Assembly (NCBI RefSeq): GCF_016595275.2
Contig: NZ_JAENIQ020000001.1
Span: forward strand, 558,001 to 622,000
Source of the DNA: Corynebacterium pygosceleis
GTDB taxonomy: Bacteria; Actinomycetota; Actinomycetes; Mycobacteriales; Mycobacteriaceae
Direction of reading: 5' to 3'
Length of the DNA: 64,000 nucleotides
This document shows positions 1 through 9,001 of the stretch, piece after piece. A program made the translations under genes and the position numbers. How positions within the stretch are numbered: the stretch's first letter is position 1; the number at the start of each line of letters is the position of its first letter. Below the pieces are notes generated by a model. That model searched no databases, had not been told where the DNA came from, and worked only from the letters and a program-made list of their open reading frames with translations.

Positions 1-231
1 GTCGCCCGATCAGGCATCCTCGTTTTCGCCTCCCACTCCAATGATTTCCTCGCCCAGCTCTGCGACACCGCCCTGTGGGTGGACCACGGTCAGATCCGGC
101 AGGCCGGACGCGTCGACGACGTGGTCGAGGCGTACGAGGGCAGGGGCGCCGCGGATCACGTGCGCAACCTCATACGGCGCATGCGGGAGGAGAACACGGG
201 CGTCCACGGCGGGGACGCCGCCGTGGAGTGA
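1..231 (+). CDS. wzt: ABC transporter ATPase of the galactan exporter, 3' end only (Wzt)
   Basis: This is the last 76 codons of a gene that begins before the window. The visible frame carries an H-loop context (ASHS) followed by a tail of the type CDTALWVDHGQI and then VVEAYEG, which is typical of the Wzt/RfbE ATPases that pair with Wzm to export lipid-linked polysaccharide. In Corynebacteriales the Wzm-Wzt pair is thought to export the galactan precursor of arabinogalactan and sits beside glfT1. Here glfT1 lies 9.6 kb downstream with a sialic acid operon in between. Walker motifs are outside the window, so the assignment rests on the tail and on context. Confidence 0.75.
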   Translation, partial: VARSGILVFASHSNDFLAQLCDTALWVDHGQIRQAGRVDDVVEAYEGRGAADHVRNLIRRMREENTGVHGGDAAVE

Positions 232-257
232 TCCGACACGCCCGGTGGCGACCATCC

Positions 258-1025
258 TCACCGGTTGTCGAGGATCGTCTCCAGGGGCCGGTAGTGGTCA
301 CAGACCGCCCGCTCATAGGCACGCATGTCCCCCGCGATCGCGGCCTCGAGCATGTCACCGTGGGCGTGTGCGGTCTGCACGAGTCCCTCGTGCACGGCGA
401 GACCGAGAGTGGGGACGACCGCCTGATGGATCTGCCAGAACGAACTGACGAGTTGCCGGACCACCTCGTTGCCCGCGAGGGCCAGCAGCCCGTCGTGGAA
501 CGCGAGGTCGGCGTCGGTGAAGGTCTCGCCCTTCTCCGCACTGTCGACCATCGAGTGCACCAGGGCCGTCAGTCCGGGTTGCCGGGTTCCCCGGAGCCGT
601 CCGCAGAGGGCCTCCGACATGCCGAGATCCAGGAAGCGACGCACCTGGATGACCTCACGCAGCGTGGCGAGATCCCCACCGGCGGACAGGGTCGTCTTGA
701 AGATGAGCGCCTCAACCAGCGGAGACATCGACAGCGAACCCACGAAGGAGCCCGATCCACGGCGGACAACGACGATATCGAGCGCCTCCAGGCGCCGCAG
801 CGCCTCCCGCACGGAGGACCGTGAGACGTCCAGCGCCTCAGCCAGACTCGTCTCCCCCGGGAGGGGGTCACCGGACCGCAGTCTGTTGTCCAGGATGAAC
901 TGCTTGATGGCTTCGCTGGTCGCGTCCTTCCGGCTGCGACCGGACTGTGCCCGGGACGCAGCGCCCCCCACCGGGAACTCTTCCACCGAATCCACGTCCG
1001 GTTGATCGGCACGCCTCATACTCAT
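258..1025 (-). CDS. nanR: GntR/FadR-family regulator, probable sialic acid repressor NanR
   Basis: The 255-residue product has an N-terminal winged helix with SLAEALDVSRSSVREALRRL and a C-terminal all-helical FCD-type ligand domain, the FadR subgroup layout. It is transcribed away from the siaEFGI-nanAKE operon, the usual position of a local regulator, and C. glutamicum NanR is of this family. The ATG at 1025 is chosen because a TAGCTT -10 box (1033-1038, minus strand) lies 7 bases upstream, which suggests a leaderless mRNA; a longer frame upstream has no support and a second ATG at 1019 is possible. Ligand specificity is inferred from the neighbours only. Confidence 0.8.
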   Translation of the reverse strand: MSMRRADQPDVDSVEEFPVGGAASRAQSGRSRKDATSEAIKQFILDNRLRSGDPLPGETSLAEALDVSRSSVREALRRLEALDIVVVRRGSGSFVGSLSMSPLVEALIFKTTLSAGGDLATLREVIQVRRFLDLGMSEALCGRLRGTRQPGLTALVHSMVDSAEKGETFTDADLAFHDGLLALAGNEVVRQLVSSFWQIHQAVVPTLGLAVHEGLVQTAHAHGDMLEAAIAGDMRAYERAVCDHYRPLETILDNR

Positions 1026-1348
1026 GACGCCAAAGCTATCACGGTTGTCCGACAGGGATCGTGCAATGATCGTCCCTGTGGCCCGGGCCGGAAGCGCCAC
1101 AAACTGTGATCCACACGATAATTTGGACATTTTTGTGGCGATTTCACATCGTGGGGGTTCTGAAAAGCACGGGAAGCACTCCCCCTTTCGGGGGTGGGCG
1201 CTAGAATTAAAAGCACATGTCAGATATGCACCGTTTGCGTTTCGTTACTTTCCGTTTCCCGTTTCATTGAGCGGATTTCATGCACCCCGTATCATCGGGT
1301 TCGTAAGATGTCTGACAACTTCCCGTGAACACCAAAGAGGAGCCCTCA
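1026..1348. promoter_or_regulatory. Divergent nanR/siaE control region with two candidate NanR operators
   Basis: This 323-base gap is more AT-rich than its surroundings. For siaE a good -10 (TAGAAT, 1202-1207) gives a leader of about 135 bases. Two related FadR-type sites follow it: ATGTCAGATAT at 1217-1227 and ATGTCTGACAA at 1308-1318. The second fits the FadR-family pattern TNGTNNNACNA at every position but the first. On the nanR side there is a 9-base inverted repeat CGCCACAAA/TTTGTGGCG (1095-1103 and 1132-1140) and a TGTG-N7-CACA element at 1134-1148 that is one base short of the GlxR (CRP-like) consensus. A short hairpin CCCCC/GGGGG lies at 1181-1194. Assignment to NanR is inference. 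Confidence 0.5.
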
Positions 1349-2932
1349 ATGCGAGCACCCACTTCACAGCGCACCCTCGCGCGGATGGCCGGCCTGGCCG
1401 CCATCGCCGCCCTCGGCCTGACCGCCTGCGGCGGCGGCACCACCACCAAGGATGAGCCCGCCGCCGCCGGCGACAGCTCCTCCGAGAGCAGCAGCGGCGC
1501 CAGCATCATCACCGCAGCCGTCGGTTACGACACCGACAACTACGATCCCGGCACCACCACCTCCGCGCTCGCGCTCGCCGCGAACTGGCACACCATGGAG
1601 GGCCTGACCGAGCTCGACCCCGCGACCCGGGAGGTCTACCCGGCACTCGCCGCGGAACTGCCGACCAAGGTCGACGACACCACCTACGAGGTCACCCTCC
1701 GTGACGGGGCGAAGTTCTCCGACGGCACCGACGTGACCCCGGCCGACGTCGTCGCCGCGTTCAACCGCACCATGGACGGCTTCTACGCCCCCATGCTCTC
1801 CTTCATCGACTCCGTCGAGGCCAACGGCGACAACGGCGTGACCATCAAGACGAAGTACCCCTTCTCCCTGGTCAACGAGCGTATCTCCCTGGTCAAGGTC
1901 GTCCCCGAGGGCCAGACCGACGACGAGCTGAAGTCCGCCCCGATCGGCACCGGCCCGTACAAGATGACCGAGGCCATCAAGTCCAAGCACGTCAAGTTCG
2001 CGAAGAACGAGAACTACAACGGTGACCGTCCCGCCGGTGCCGATGAGATGCGCTGGGACATCCTCGTCGATGACACCGCACGTGTCACCGCCATGAGCGA
2101 GGGTTCCGTCGTCGCCATGGAGAACGTCCCCTCCGTGAGCAAGAGCCTGCTCGAGGGCAAGGCCGAGATGGAGGCGAAGCAGGGCTTCAACCTCCCCTTC
2201 GTTATGTTCAACACCCAGAAGGCCCCCTTCAACGATCCGAAGGTCCGTCAGGCCGTGCTCTACGGCATCAACGCCGACGAGCTCATCGAGAACACCCTCG
2301 ACGGCAGCGCCGAGGCGGCGACCTCGTTCCTGCCGGAGTCGCACCCGAACTACCACGAGGCGTCCGAGGTCTACACCTACGACCCCGAGAAGTCGAAGGA
2401 ACTGCTGAAGGAGGCCGGCGTCGAGGACCTCCACTTCGTCCTCAACACCACCGACCACGGCTGGATCGCCAACATGGCCCCGCTGATCCAGCAGCAGCTG
2501 GCCGGTGCCGGCATCACCGTCGACACCATCGACACGCAGGCCTCCGGCGCGATGTACTCCAACGTCACCGACGTCGACGACCCGCAGTTCGACGTGGTCC
2601 TCGCCCCCGGCGACCCCTCGGTCTTCGGCAACGACCCCGACCTGCTGATGAACTGGTGGTACGGCGACAACGCCTGGACCCAGAAGCGCTCCGGCTGGAA
2701 GGGCTCCGACGGCTACAACAAGCTCCATGAGCTGATGGACAAGGCCGTCCGCGCCACCGGCGACGAGCAGCAGGACCTGTGGAACCAGTCCTACGACGTC
2801 ATCGCCGAAGAGGTTCCGATCTACCCGCTGTTCCACCGCAGCGTCACCTCCGCGTGGAACAACGACGAGGTCGAGGGCTTCCAGCCGATCGCCCTGACCG
2901 GCATCTCCTTCCTCGACGTCGAGGCAAAGTAA
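1349..2932 (+). CDS. siaE: ABC transporter substrate-binding lipoprotein, probable sialic acid binder SiaE
   Basis: The 527-residue product is an SBP family 5 (DppA/OppA-type) extracytoplasmic binding protein. Its N-terminus has two arginines, a hydrophobic stretch and a lipobox LTAC with the acylated cysteine at residue 27, so it should be anchored to the outer face of the membrane. The ATG at 1349 follows AAAGAGGAG; an earlier GTG at 1325 would bury this ribosome site and delay the signal peptide. It heads an operon with permease, permease-ATPase, ATPase and nanAKE, which matches the C. glutamicum SiaEFGI sialic acid importer. The family otherwise takes peptides, so the ligand is read from context. 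Confidence 0.8.
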   Translation: MRAPTSQRTLARMAGLAAIAALGLTACGGGTTTKDEPAAAGDSSSESSSGASIITAAVGYDTDNYDPGTTTSALALAANWHTMEGLTELDPATREVYPALAAELPTKVDDTTYEVTLRDGAKFSDGTDVTPADVVAAFNRTMDGFYAPMLSFIDSVEANGDNGVTIKTKYPFSLVNERISLVKVVPEGQTDDELKSAPIGTGPYKMTEAIKSKHVKFAKNENYNGDRPAGADEMRWDILVDDTARVTAMSEGSVVAMENVPSVSKSLLEGKAEMEAKQGFNLPFVMFNTQKAPFNDPKVRQAVLYGINADELIENTLDGSAEAATSFLPESHPNYHEASEVYTYDPEKSKELLKEAGVEDLHFVLNTTDHGWIANMAPLIQQQLAGAGITVDTIDTQASGAMYSNVTDVDDPQFDVVLAPGDPSVFGNDPDLLMNWWYGDNAWTQKRSGWKGSDGYNKLHELMDKAVRATGDEQQDLWNQSYDVIAEEVPIYPLFHRSVTSAWNNDEVEGFQPIALTGISFLDVEAK

Positions 2933-2955
2933 CACCGTCCCCTTTTCGGACCCTC

Positions 2956-2995
2956 CCTGTGGCCCCCGCCCCGTTCCCGATGCGGGGGCCACAGG
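2956..2995 (+). terminator. Intercistronic stem-loop between siaE and siaF
   Basis: Perfect 14-base arms CCTGTGGCCCCCGC (2956-2969) and GCGGGGGCCACAGG (2982-2995) enclose a 12-base loop. There is no T-run after it and the operon continues, so it is better read as an attenuating or mRNA-protecting hairpin that leaves more siaE transcript than permease transcript, as often seen after binding-protein genes. Confidence 0.65.
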
Positions 2996-3054
2996 CGGTT
3001 TCCGCACGGCACCGCACGCCGGACCACCACTCGACAACAACCTGAGGTACTCAC

Positions 3055-4011
3055 GTGTCCAACCTGATCAGGCTCATCGGGCGCCGCCTCCTGGCACTTC
3101 CCATCATGATCCTGGGCATCACATTCCTCGTCTTCTTCGTGATGTCCTTCAACCCGGTCGACCCGGCGTACGGAGCCCTCGGTGAGGGCGCTTCTGCCGC
3201 ACAGATCGAGGCGTACCACGAGGAATACGGTCTGAACGACCCGCTCTTCGTCCGCTACTTCGCCTTCCTCGGAGGACTCCTCCACGGCGATCTGGGAAGT
3301 TACACCTCGCAGCGCCTCCCCGTTTCCGGACGAATCGCCGAAGCGTTCCCCGTCACCATCTCCCTGACCTTCTACGGTCTGATCATCGCGGTGATCATGG
3401 CCCTCATCTTCGGTGTCCTCGCCGCTCTCTACCGCGACTCCTGGATCGACCAGATCATTCGCGTGTTCTCCATCATCTTCGTCGCGACGCCGTCCTTCTG
3501 GCTCGCGGTGCTCCTCATCCAGGCGTTCACCATCAACAACGACATCCTTCCGGCGTCCGGGCCGCTCATCGCCTTCGAATCCGATCCCAAGGCCTACATG
3601 ATGCGGATGCTCATGCCCGCCTTCGCGCTCGGTATCCCCGTCGCAGGTTCACTGATCCGTGTCGTCCGTACCTCCATGGTCGAGGAACTCGACAAGGACT
3701 ACGTGCGCACCGCCCTCGGTGCCGGTATCCCCAAGCACGTCGTCGTGGCCCGCAACGTCCTCCGCAACGCCCTGATCACCCCGGTGACCGTCCTCGGTCT
3801 CCGTATCGGCTACCTCATGGGTGGCGCCGTGATCATCGAGGTCATCTTCGCGCTGCCCGGAATGGGCCAGGCGATCCTCGAGGGCATCCAGTCCAACTAC
3901 GCGGACCTCGTCCAGGGCGTGACCCTGACGGTGGCGCTCGCCTTCGTCGTCGTCAACATCGTCGTCGACATGCTCTACATCCTCATCAACCCGCGTATCA
4001 GGACGGTGTGA
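3055..4011 (+). CDS. siaF: ABC transporter permease SiaF (DppB type)
   Basis: The 318-residue integral membrane protein is a binding-protein-dependent permease of the DppB/OppB type. It opens with SNLIRLIGRRLLALP and one membrane segment, has a periplasmic loop, and contains the EAA-like cytoplasmic loop near DYVRTALGAGIPKHVVVARNV (about residues 219-240) that docks on the ATPases. It would form the translocation channel with the permease half of SiaG. The GTG start at 3055 follows a weak ribosome site in the 120-base gap that holds the hairpin after siaE. One base separates its stop codon from the ATG of siaG. Confidence 0.8.
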   Translation: MSNLIRLIGRRLLALPIMILGITFLVFFVMSFNPVDPAYGALGEGASAAQIEAYHEEYGLNDPLFVRYFAFLGGLLHGDLGSYTSQRLPVSGRIAEAFPVTISLTFYGLIIAVIMALIFGVLAALYRDSWIDQIIRVFSIIFVATPSFWLAVLLIQAFTINNDILPASGPLIAFESDPKAYMMRMLMPAFALGIPVAGSLIRVVRTSMVEELDKDYVRTALGAGIPKHVVVARNVLRNALITPVTVLGLRIGYLMGGAVIIEVIFALPGMGQAILEGIQSNYADLVQGVTLTVALAFVVVNIVVDMLYILINPRIRTV

Positions 4012-4012
4012 C

Positions 4013-5986
4013 ATGCGCAGAGAACTCACCAACAAGCTGTCGAAGCCCGGACTGAGGTTCGGCCGCTGGCGGGCCATGTCGCTGCCCTCCAGGCTCAGCG
4101 TCATCGTCCTCCTCGCCATCATCGTCGTCGCCGTGTTCGCCCCGGTGTTCGCCACCCACGATCCCCTGCTCATCACCAGGCCGAACGTGGCCCCGAACTC
4201 CGAGTACTGGTTCGGCACCGACTACCTCGGCCGCGACGTCTACTCGCGCATGGTCTACGGCGCCCGGATCTCCCTCACCATCGGTATCTGCGCGACCCTG
4301 TTCGCACTCGCCTGCGCGGCTGTCCTCGGCTCCATCGCCGCAGTCAGCTCACGCTGGATCTCCGAGACCCTGATGCGTGTCCTCGACATCATCATGTCCT
4401 TCCCGGGCATCGCGCTCGCCGCCGTGTTCATCGCCGTGTTCGGCAACTCGATCCCGATCCTGATCTTCTCGATCGGCTTCCTCTACATTCCCCAGCTGAC
4501 CCGCGTCGTGCGCGCCAACGTGCTCGACCAGTGGGGCGAGGACTACGTCAACGCGGTCGTGGTCTCCGGTGCCGCCCGCACCTGGATCCTCATCAAGCAC
4601 GTCGCCCGTAACTGCGTCGCCCCGATCCTGGTGTTCGCCACGGTCCTCGTCGCCGACGCGATCGTCTTCGAGGCGTCCCTGTCCTTCATCAACGCGGGCG
4701 TCCCGGAACCCGACCCCTCCTGGGGTTCGATCATCGCCTCCGCCCGCCAGGGTGTGCTCACCGGTTTCTGGTGGGCCGCGATGTTCCCCGGTCTCGCCAT
4801 CATGATCACGGTTCTCTCACTGAACGTGCTCGCCGAGGGCATCACCGACGCCCTCGTCGCCGCACCGGGCGCCACCAAGATCAACCCGGAGGACACCGCC
4901 GGGAAGCGCGAGGCCGACCGTCTGGCCTCCGACCCGGTCGCCGCCTACAAGATCCAGGAGGAGGACCTGAACAGGCGTCTGGCCGACCTGCGCGAGATCG
5001 AGTCGCGCCGCACGGACCGCTTCGTCCCCGACTTCTCCGTCGAGCCTCTGCTCGAGGTCAGGGACCTCTGCCTCCGCTTCCCGCGCCACGGTGACGTCGA
5101 CGTCGTCGACCACGTCAGCTTCGAGGTCCGTCCCGGACAGACGATGGCGCTGGTCGGTGAATCCGGTTGCGGCAAGTCGATCACCTCCCTGACCATCATG
5201 GGGCTGCTCGACAGCAAGGCCACCATCAACGGTGAGATCATCTACGACGGCACCGACCTGCTGAAGCTCTCGACGAAGCAGCACGCGGCGCTCCGGGGTC
5301 ACGAGATCGCGATGATCTACCAGGACGCGCTCTCCTCCCTGAACCCGTCCATGCTCATCAAGTCGCAGCTGAAGCAGCTGACCAAGCGCGGCGGAACCCG
5401 CAGTGCCGAGGAACTCCTCGAGCTCGTGGGGCTCGACCCGAAGCGCACCCTCGAGTCCTACCCGCACGAACTGTCCGGCGGCCAGCGGCAGCGTGTCCTC
5501 ATCGCCATGGCACTGACCCGCGACCCGAAACTCATCATCGCCGATGAGCCGACGACCGCACTCGACGTCACGGTGCAGAAGCAGGTCATCGAACTGCTCA
5601 ACGATCTCCAGGAGAAGCTCGGCTTCGCCATGATCTTCGTCTCGCACGATCTCGCACTCGTCGCCGAGGTCGCGCACTCGATCACCGTCATGTACGCCGG
5701 TCAGGTCGTCGAGCAGGCCCCGACGGTCGACCTGATGACCGACCCACGGCACGAGTACACCCGCGGACTCCTCGGTTCGGTGCTGTCCATCGAGGCCGGT
5801 TCCGGGCGACTGCACCAGGTTCCCGGTGTCGTCCCCAGCCCCCGGGACTTCCCCCGTGGTGACCGCTTCGCGCCCCGCTCCTCGCACCCGACCGTCGGTC
5901 TCGACACCCGCCCGGTGCTCACCCGCGCCGCAGGCGAGCACCACTTCTACGCCGTGCAACCCGAACTCGCCGAGAGCGGAAAGTGA
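4013..5986 (+). CDS. siaG: Fused ABC permease-ATPase SiaG (DppC plus DppD)
   Basis: This 657-residue protein joins two parts that are separate in most Dpp/Opp systems. Residues 1 to about 290 form a DppC-type permease with six predicted segments and the EAA loop around YVNAVVVSGAARTWILIKHV. After a charged linker comes a DppD-type ATPase: Walker A GESGCGKS at 382-389, signature LSGGQRQRV from 487, then Walker B LIIADEPTTALD and a conserved H-loop SHDLA. The oligopeptide-transporter tail follows. C. glutamicum SiaG has the same fused layout. Its last codons overlap the GTG of siaI by four bases, so the two ATPases are probably made in step. Confidence 0.85.
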   Translation: MRRELTNKLSKPGLRFGRWRAMSLPSRLSVIVLLAIIVVAVFAPVFATHDPLLITRPNVAPNSEYWFGTDYLGRDVYSRMVYGARISLTIGICATLFALACAAVLGSIAAVSSRWISETLMRVLDIIMSFPGIALAAVFIAVFGNSIPILIFSIGFLYIPQLTRVVRANVLDQWGEDYVNAVVVSGAARTWILIKHVARNCVAPILVFATVLVADAIVFEASLSFINAGVPEPDPSWGSIIASARQGVLTGFWWAAMFPGLAIMITVLSLNVLAEGITDALVAAPGATKINPEDTAGKREADRLASDPVAAYKIQEEDLNRRLADLREIESRRTDRFVPDFSVEPLLEVRDLCLRFPRHGDVDVVDHVSFEVRPGQTMALVGESGCGKSITSLTIMGLLDSKATINGEIIYDGTDLLKLSTKQHAALRGHEIAMIYQDALSSLNPSMLIKSQLKQLTKRGGTRSAEELLELVGLDPKRTLESYPHELSGGQRQRVLIAMALTRDPKLIIADEPTTALDVTVQKQVIELLNDLQEKLGFAMIFVSHDLALVAEVAHSITVMYAGQVVEQAPTVDLMTDPRHEYTRGLLGSVLSIEAGSGRLHQVPGVVPSPRDFPRGDRFAPRSSHPTVGLDTRPVLTRAAGEHHFYAVQPELAESGK

Positions 5987-6978
5987 GCAATCCGATGTCC
6001 AACGACAACGAGCGGGACACCAACGAGGTCGCCCGCACCGAGACAGAGTCCGCCCTGGATTCCTTCCAGCAGGACGCCGTCGAATCCGCCCCCGATCACG
6101 CCGATACGACGGTGCGCGCCCAGCAGATCGACTCCACCGGCCGCGCCGCCTCGAACGACGACGGTTCCACCCCGATCATCGAGTTGCGGGACGTCTCCGT
6201 GACCTTCCGCTCCCGGTCGGGAGGTATCTTCAAACCGAACCTCGTCCACGCCGTGCGTGGCGTGTCGATGAAGCTGAACGCGGGTGAGACCCTCGGTCTC
6301 GTCGGCGAATCCGGCTGCGGCAAGTCCACGACGGCACGGGTCATGTGCGGTCTCCAGGACCCCACCGAGGGTGAGATCTACTTCCAGGGCCGGAAGGTGA
6401 CCAAGCGCTCCGCGAAGGACCGCAAGCAGATCGGCCGCGTGGTCTCCGTCGTCTTCCAGGACCCGGCGACCGCCCTGAACGCACGCATGATCGTCGCCGA
6501 GCAGCTGCTCGATCCGATGGTCGTGCACAAGATCAACAACAAGAGCTACCGCGAGGAACGGATCCGTGAGCTCATCCACCTGGTGGGTCTACCCGAGAGT
6601 GTGCTCCAGGCACTCCCCGGACAGTTGTCGGGTGGCCAGCGGCAGCGTGTCGCCATCGCACGTGCCCTGTCGCTGAACCCGGACGCGATCATCGCCGACG
6701 AACCGACCTCCGCACTCGACGTGTCGGTCCGCGCACAGATCCTCAACCTCCTGTCGGACCTGAAGGACGATCTCAACCTCGGCATGGTGTTCATCTCCCA
6801 CGACATCCAGACGGTGCGTTACGTGTCCGACCGGATCGCCGTGATGAACGGTGGCACCGTCGTCGAGGAAGGTCCCGCCCAGCAGATCCTGGAGAACCCG
6901 ACCGACGAGTACACCCGCACCCTGCTCGGAGCGGCCCCGTCGCTCCTGCACCCCGCGGAGTCCGCTTTCACACACTGA
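5983..6978 (+). CDS. siaI: ABC transporter ATPase SiaI (DppF type)
   Basis: The 331-residue second ATPase of the importer has Walker A GESGCGKST from residue 108, signature LSGGQRQRVAIARAL, Walker B AIIADEPTSALD and an H-loop SHDIQ. A long acidic N-terminal extension of about 60 residues precedes the nucleotide-binding domain and is not usual for DppF. The GTG at 5983 overlaps the siaG stop (GTGA), and an in-frame ATG lies 15 bases further on, so either could be used. It should pair with the ATPase half of SiaG to power uptake. Confidence 0.8.
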   Translation: MSNPMSNDNERDTNEVARTETESALDSFQQDAVESAPDHADTTVRAQQIDSTGRAASNDDGSTPIIELRDVSVTFRSRSGGIFKPNLVHAVRGVSMKLNAGETLGLVGESGCGKSTTARVMCGLQDPTEGEIYFQGRKVTKRSAKDRKQIGRVVSVVFQDPATALNARMIVAEQLLDPMVVHKINNKSYREERIRELIHLVGLPESVLQALPGQLSGGQRQRVAIARALSLNPDAIIADEPTSALDVSVRAQILNLLSDLKDDLNLGMVFISHDIQTVRYVSDRIAVMNGGTVVEEGPAQQILENPTDEYTRTLLGAAPSLLHPAESAFTH

Positions 6979-7027
6979 CGGCCAGTCCCGCCGCACCATC
7001 ATCTGAACCATCACCTAGGAGCCCACA

Positions 7028-7990
7028 GTGGAATCCCCCTTCACCGGTGTCATCCCGCCGGTAGTCACCCCGCTCGACGAGGCCGGCAACTTCGACCGCG
7101 CCAGCTTCGACCGCGTGGTCAACCGCATGATCGACGCCGGTGTCCACGGCCTGTTCTTCCTCGGTTCATCCGGGGAGGTCGTCTTCTCCACCGATGAACG
7201 CCGCCGCGAGATCATCTCCGCGGCGGTCGAGACCGTCGCCGGACGCGTACCCGTCCTCGTCGGCTGCATCGACACGGAGACCAACCGGGTCATCGAACAC
7301 GCCCGCACGGCCGCCGAACTCGGCGCCGACGCCATCGTCGCCACCGCCCCCTTCTACGCCCTCGGCGGGATCAACGAGATCGAACGGCACTTCCGCATGA
7401 TCCACGCCGCCGTGGATCTGCCCCTGTTCGCCTACGACATCCCCGTCTGCGTGCACGTCAAGCTGCCCGGCAACCTGCTGGTCAAGCTGGGACTCGACGG
7501 TGTCCTCGCGGGCGTCAAGGACTCCTCCGGTGACGACGTGTCCTTCCGTTTCCTCGCCCGCGACAACGCCGCCGCCGGTCATCCCCTCACACTGCTCACC
7601 GGCCACGAGGTCGTCGTCGACGGCGCCTACATGTCCGGCGCGGACGGGTGCGTCCCCGGTCTCGGCAACGTCGACCCGGCCGCCTACGTCCGCCAGTGGG
7701 ACGCCTACCGGGCGGGCGACTGGGAGACGGTCCGCGCCGAGCAGGACCACCTCACCGATCTCATGCGCATCGTCCTCGTCACCACCGGGGCCGTCGGCTT
7801 CGGAGCGGGTGTCGGCGCCTTCAAGACCGCGCTCATGCTCCTCGGCGTGTTCTCCACGAACCGTATGCCGGAGCCCGTCGCGGCCCTGACCGGTGAGAAC
7901 CTCACCGCCATCGCCGGGGTGCTGTCCTCGTGCGGCCTGGAACCGACGGTCGACCCGGACTCCGTCCGGATCGCCCCCTTCGCCTCCTGA
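7028..7990 (+). CDS. nanA: N-acetylneuraminate lyase (DHDPS/NAL family)
   Basis: The 320-residue TIM-barrel protein belongs to the class I aldolase DHDPS/NAL family. It shows the GSSGE substrate loop (residues 46-50), the tyrosine of FAYDIP at 136 and the Schiff-base lysine in AGVKDSSGD at 164. The expected reaction is cleavage of N-acetylneuraminate to ManNAc and pyruvate in the cytoplasm. Members of the family also act as DapA or KDG aldolase, so the assignment depends on nanK, nanE and the importer alongside. It starts at GTG 7028 after CTAGGAG, and lies 49 bases behind siaI. Confidence 0.82.
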   Translation: MESPFTGVIPPVVTPLDEAGNFDRASFDRVVNRMIDAGVHGLFFLGSSGEVVFSTDERRREIISAAVETVAGRVPVLVGCIDTETNRVIEHARTAAELGADAIVATAPFYALGGINEIERHFRMIHAAVDLPLFAYDIPVCVHVKLPGNLLVKLGLDGVLAGVKDSSGDDVSFRFLARDNAAAGHPLTLLTGHEVVVDGAYMSGADGCVPGLGNVDPAAYVRQWDAYRAGDWETVRAEQDHLTDLMRIVLVTTGAVGFGAGVGAFKTALMLLGVFSTNRMPEPVAALTGENLTAIAGVLSSCGLEPTVDPDSVRIAPFAS

Positions 7991-8051
7991 CCCACCGGAT
8001 CACCATCGCCACACGCACCGTACGCACCGAGAGGACAAGGAGACAGGTCCC

Positions 8052-8984
8052 GTGAACAGTGACAGTGACAACGGCCGCGTGCTGGCGGTCGACATCGGCG
8101 GAACGAAGATCAACGTCGCCCTCGTGGACGCGGACAACACCGTCACGGGATTGTCCACCGCCTCGACACCCAGCCGCGAGGACGGCGCCGCCGTGGTCCG
8201 TCAGGTGCTGCGGGTCGCCCGCCGCGTCCTCGACGCAGACGACGGTCCCGCCCCCACCCGGGTCGGGATCGGTAGCGCGGGTGTCGTCAGTCCCGACGGG
8301 CGCCGGATCACCTCCGCGACGGACGCCATCCGTGGCTGGGCGGGCACCGAACTCGCCACGGACGTCGAGGCGGAGCTCGGCATCCCCTGCACCGTCATCA
8401 ACGACGTCCACGCCCACGCACTCGGTGAACTCGCCGGTGGCGTAGGACGCGGACACGACTCGATGCTGATGGTCGCGGTCGGCACCGGAATCGGTGGAGC
8501 CGTCATCGTCGGTGGCCGTCTAGTCCCCGGCGTGCACGGCGTCGCCGGACACATCGGGCAGATCCGGGTCACCACGACCGCACCCGAAAGCTGCGCCGGG
8601 TACACCGACACCCTGGAGAACCTGGCCTCCGGCCCCGGAATGACCGCCTTCTACACCCGGCTCGGTGGGAGAGGCGTCGGCAACGGACACCAGCTCCACG
8701 CCGCAACCAGGACCGATCCCCTCGCCGCCGACATCATCACCGCCGCAGGTTCCACCACCGGCCACACGATCGCCTCCCTCGTCAACGCCCTCGATCCCGG
8801 GCTCGTCGTCCTCGGCGGTGGTGTCACCCGGATGGGTGACACCTGGTGGGGCCCCCTCGAAGAGGCCTACGCTCGGACCCTGATGCCCCCACTGCGGGAC
8901 ACCCCCCTCGTCGCCGCCGAACTCGGCGACGACGCGGCACTCGTCGGTGCGGCGCACCACGCCCGCACGTACCTCAACCCCTGA
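8052..8984 (+). CDS. nanK: ROK-family N-acetylmannosamine kinase
   Basis: The 310-residue protein has the ROK ATP motif VDIGGTKINVALV near its start, a glycine-rich GTGIGGAV loop and the ROK sugar motif around HGVAGHIGQI. It would phosphorylate ManNAc to ManNAc-6-phosphate. The zinc motif CxCGxxGCxE seen in most ROK kinases is degenerate here: the region reads SCAGYTDTLENLASG, retaining one cysteine and the glutamate. The GTG at 8052 follows GAGGACAAGGAGAC; a longer open frame upstream runs antisense-like through the nanA end and is not used. It is placed between nanA and nanE as in other nan operons. Confidence 0.8.
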   Translation: MNSDSDNGRVLAVDIGGTKINVALVDADNTVTGLSTASTPSREDGAAVVRQVLRVARRVLDADDGPAPTRVGIGSAGVVSPDGRRITSATDAIRGWAGTELATDVEAELGIPCTVINDVHAHALGELAGGVGRGHDSMLMVAVGTGIGGAVIVGGRLVPGVHGVAGHIGQIRVTTTAPESCAGYTDTLENLASGPGMTAFYTRLGGRGVGNGHQLHAATRTDPLAADIITAAGSTTGHTIASLVNALDPGLVVLGGGVTRMGDTWWGPLEEAYARTLMPPLRDTPLVAAELGDDAALVGAAHHARTYLNP

Positions 8985-9001
8985 CAAAGGAGCTTCATCC
9001 C

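Noticed and set aside
1134..1148. GlxR (CRP-like) site in the nanR/siaE region
   Set aside because: TGTG and CACA halves are present but the spacer is one base short of the consensus and the centre does not match; kept only as a remark.
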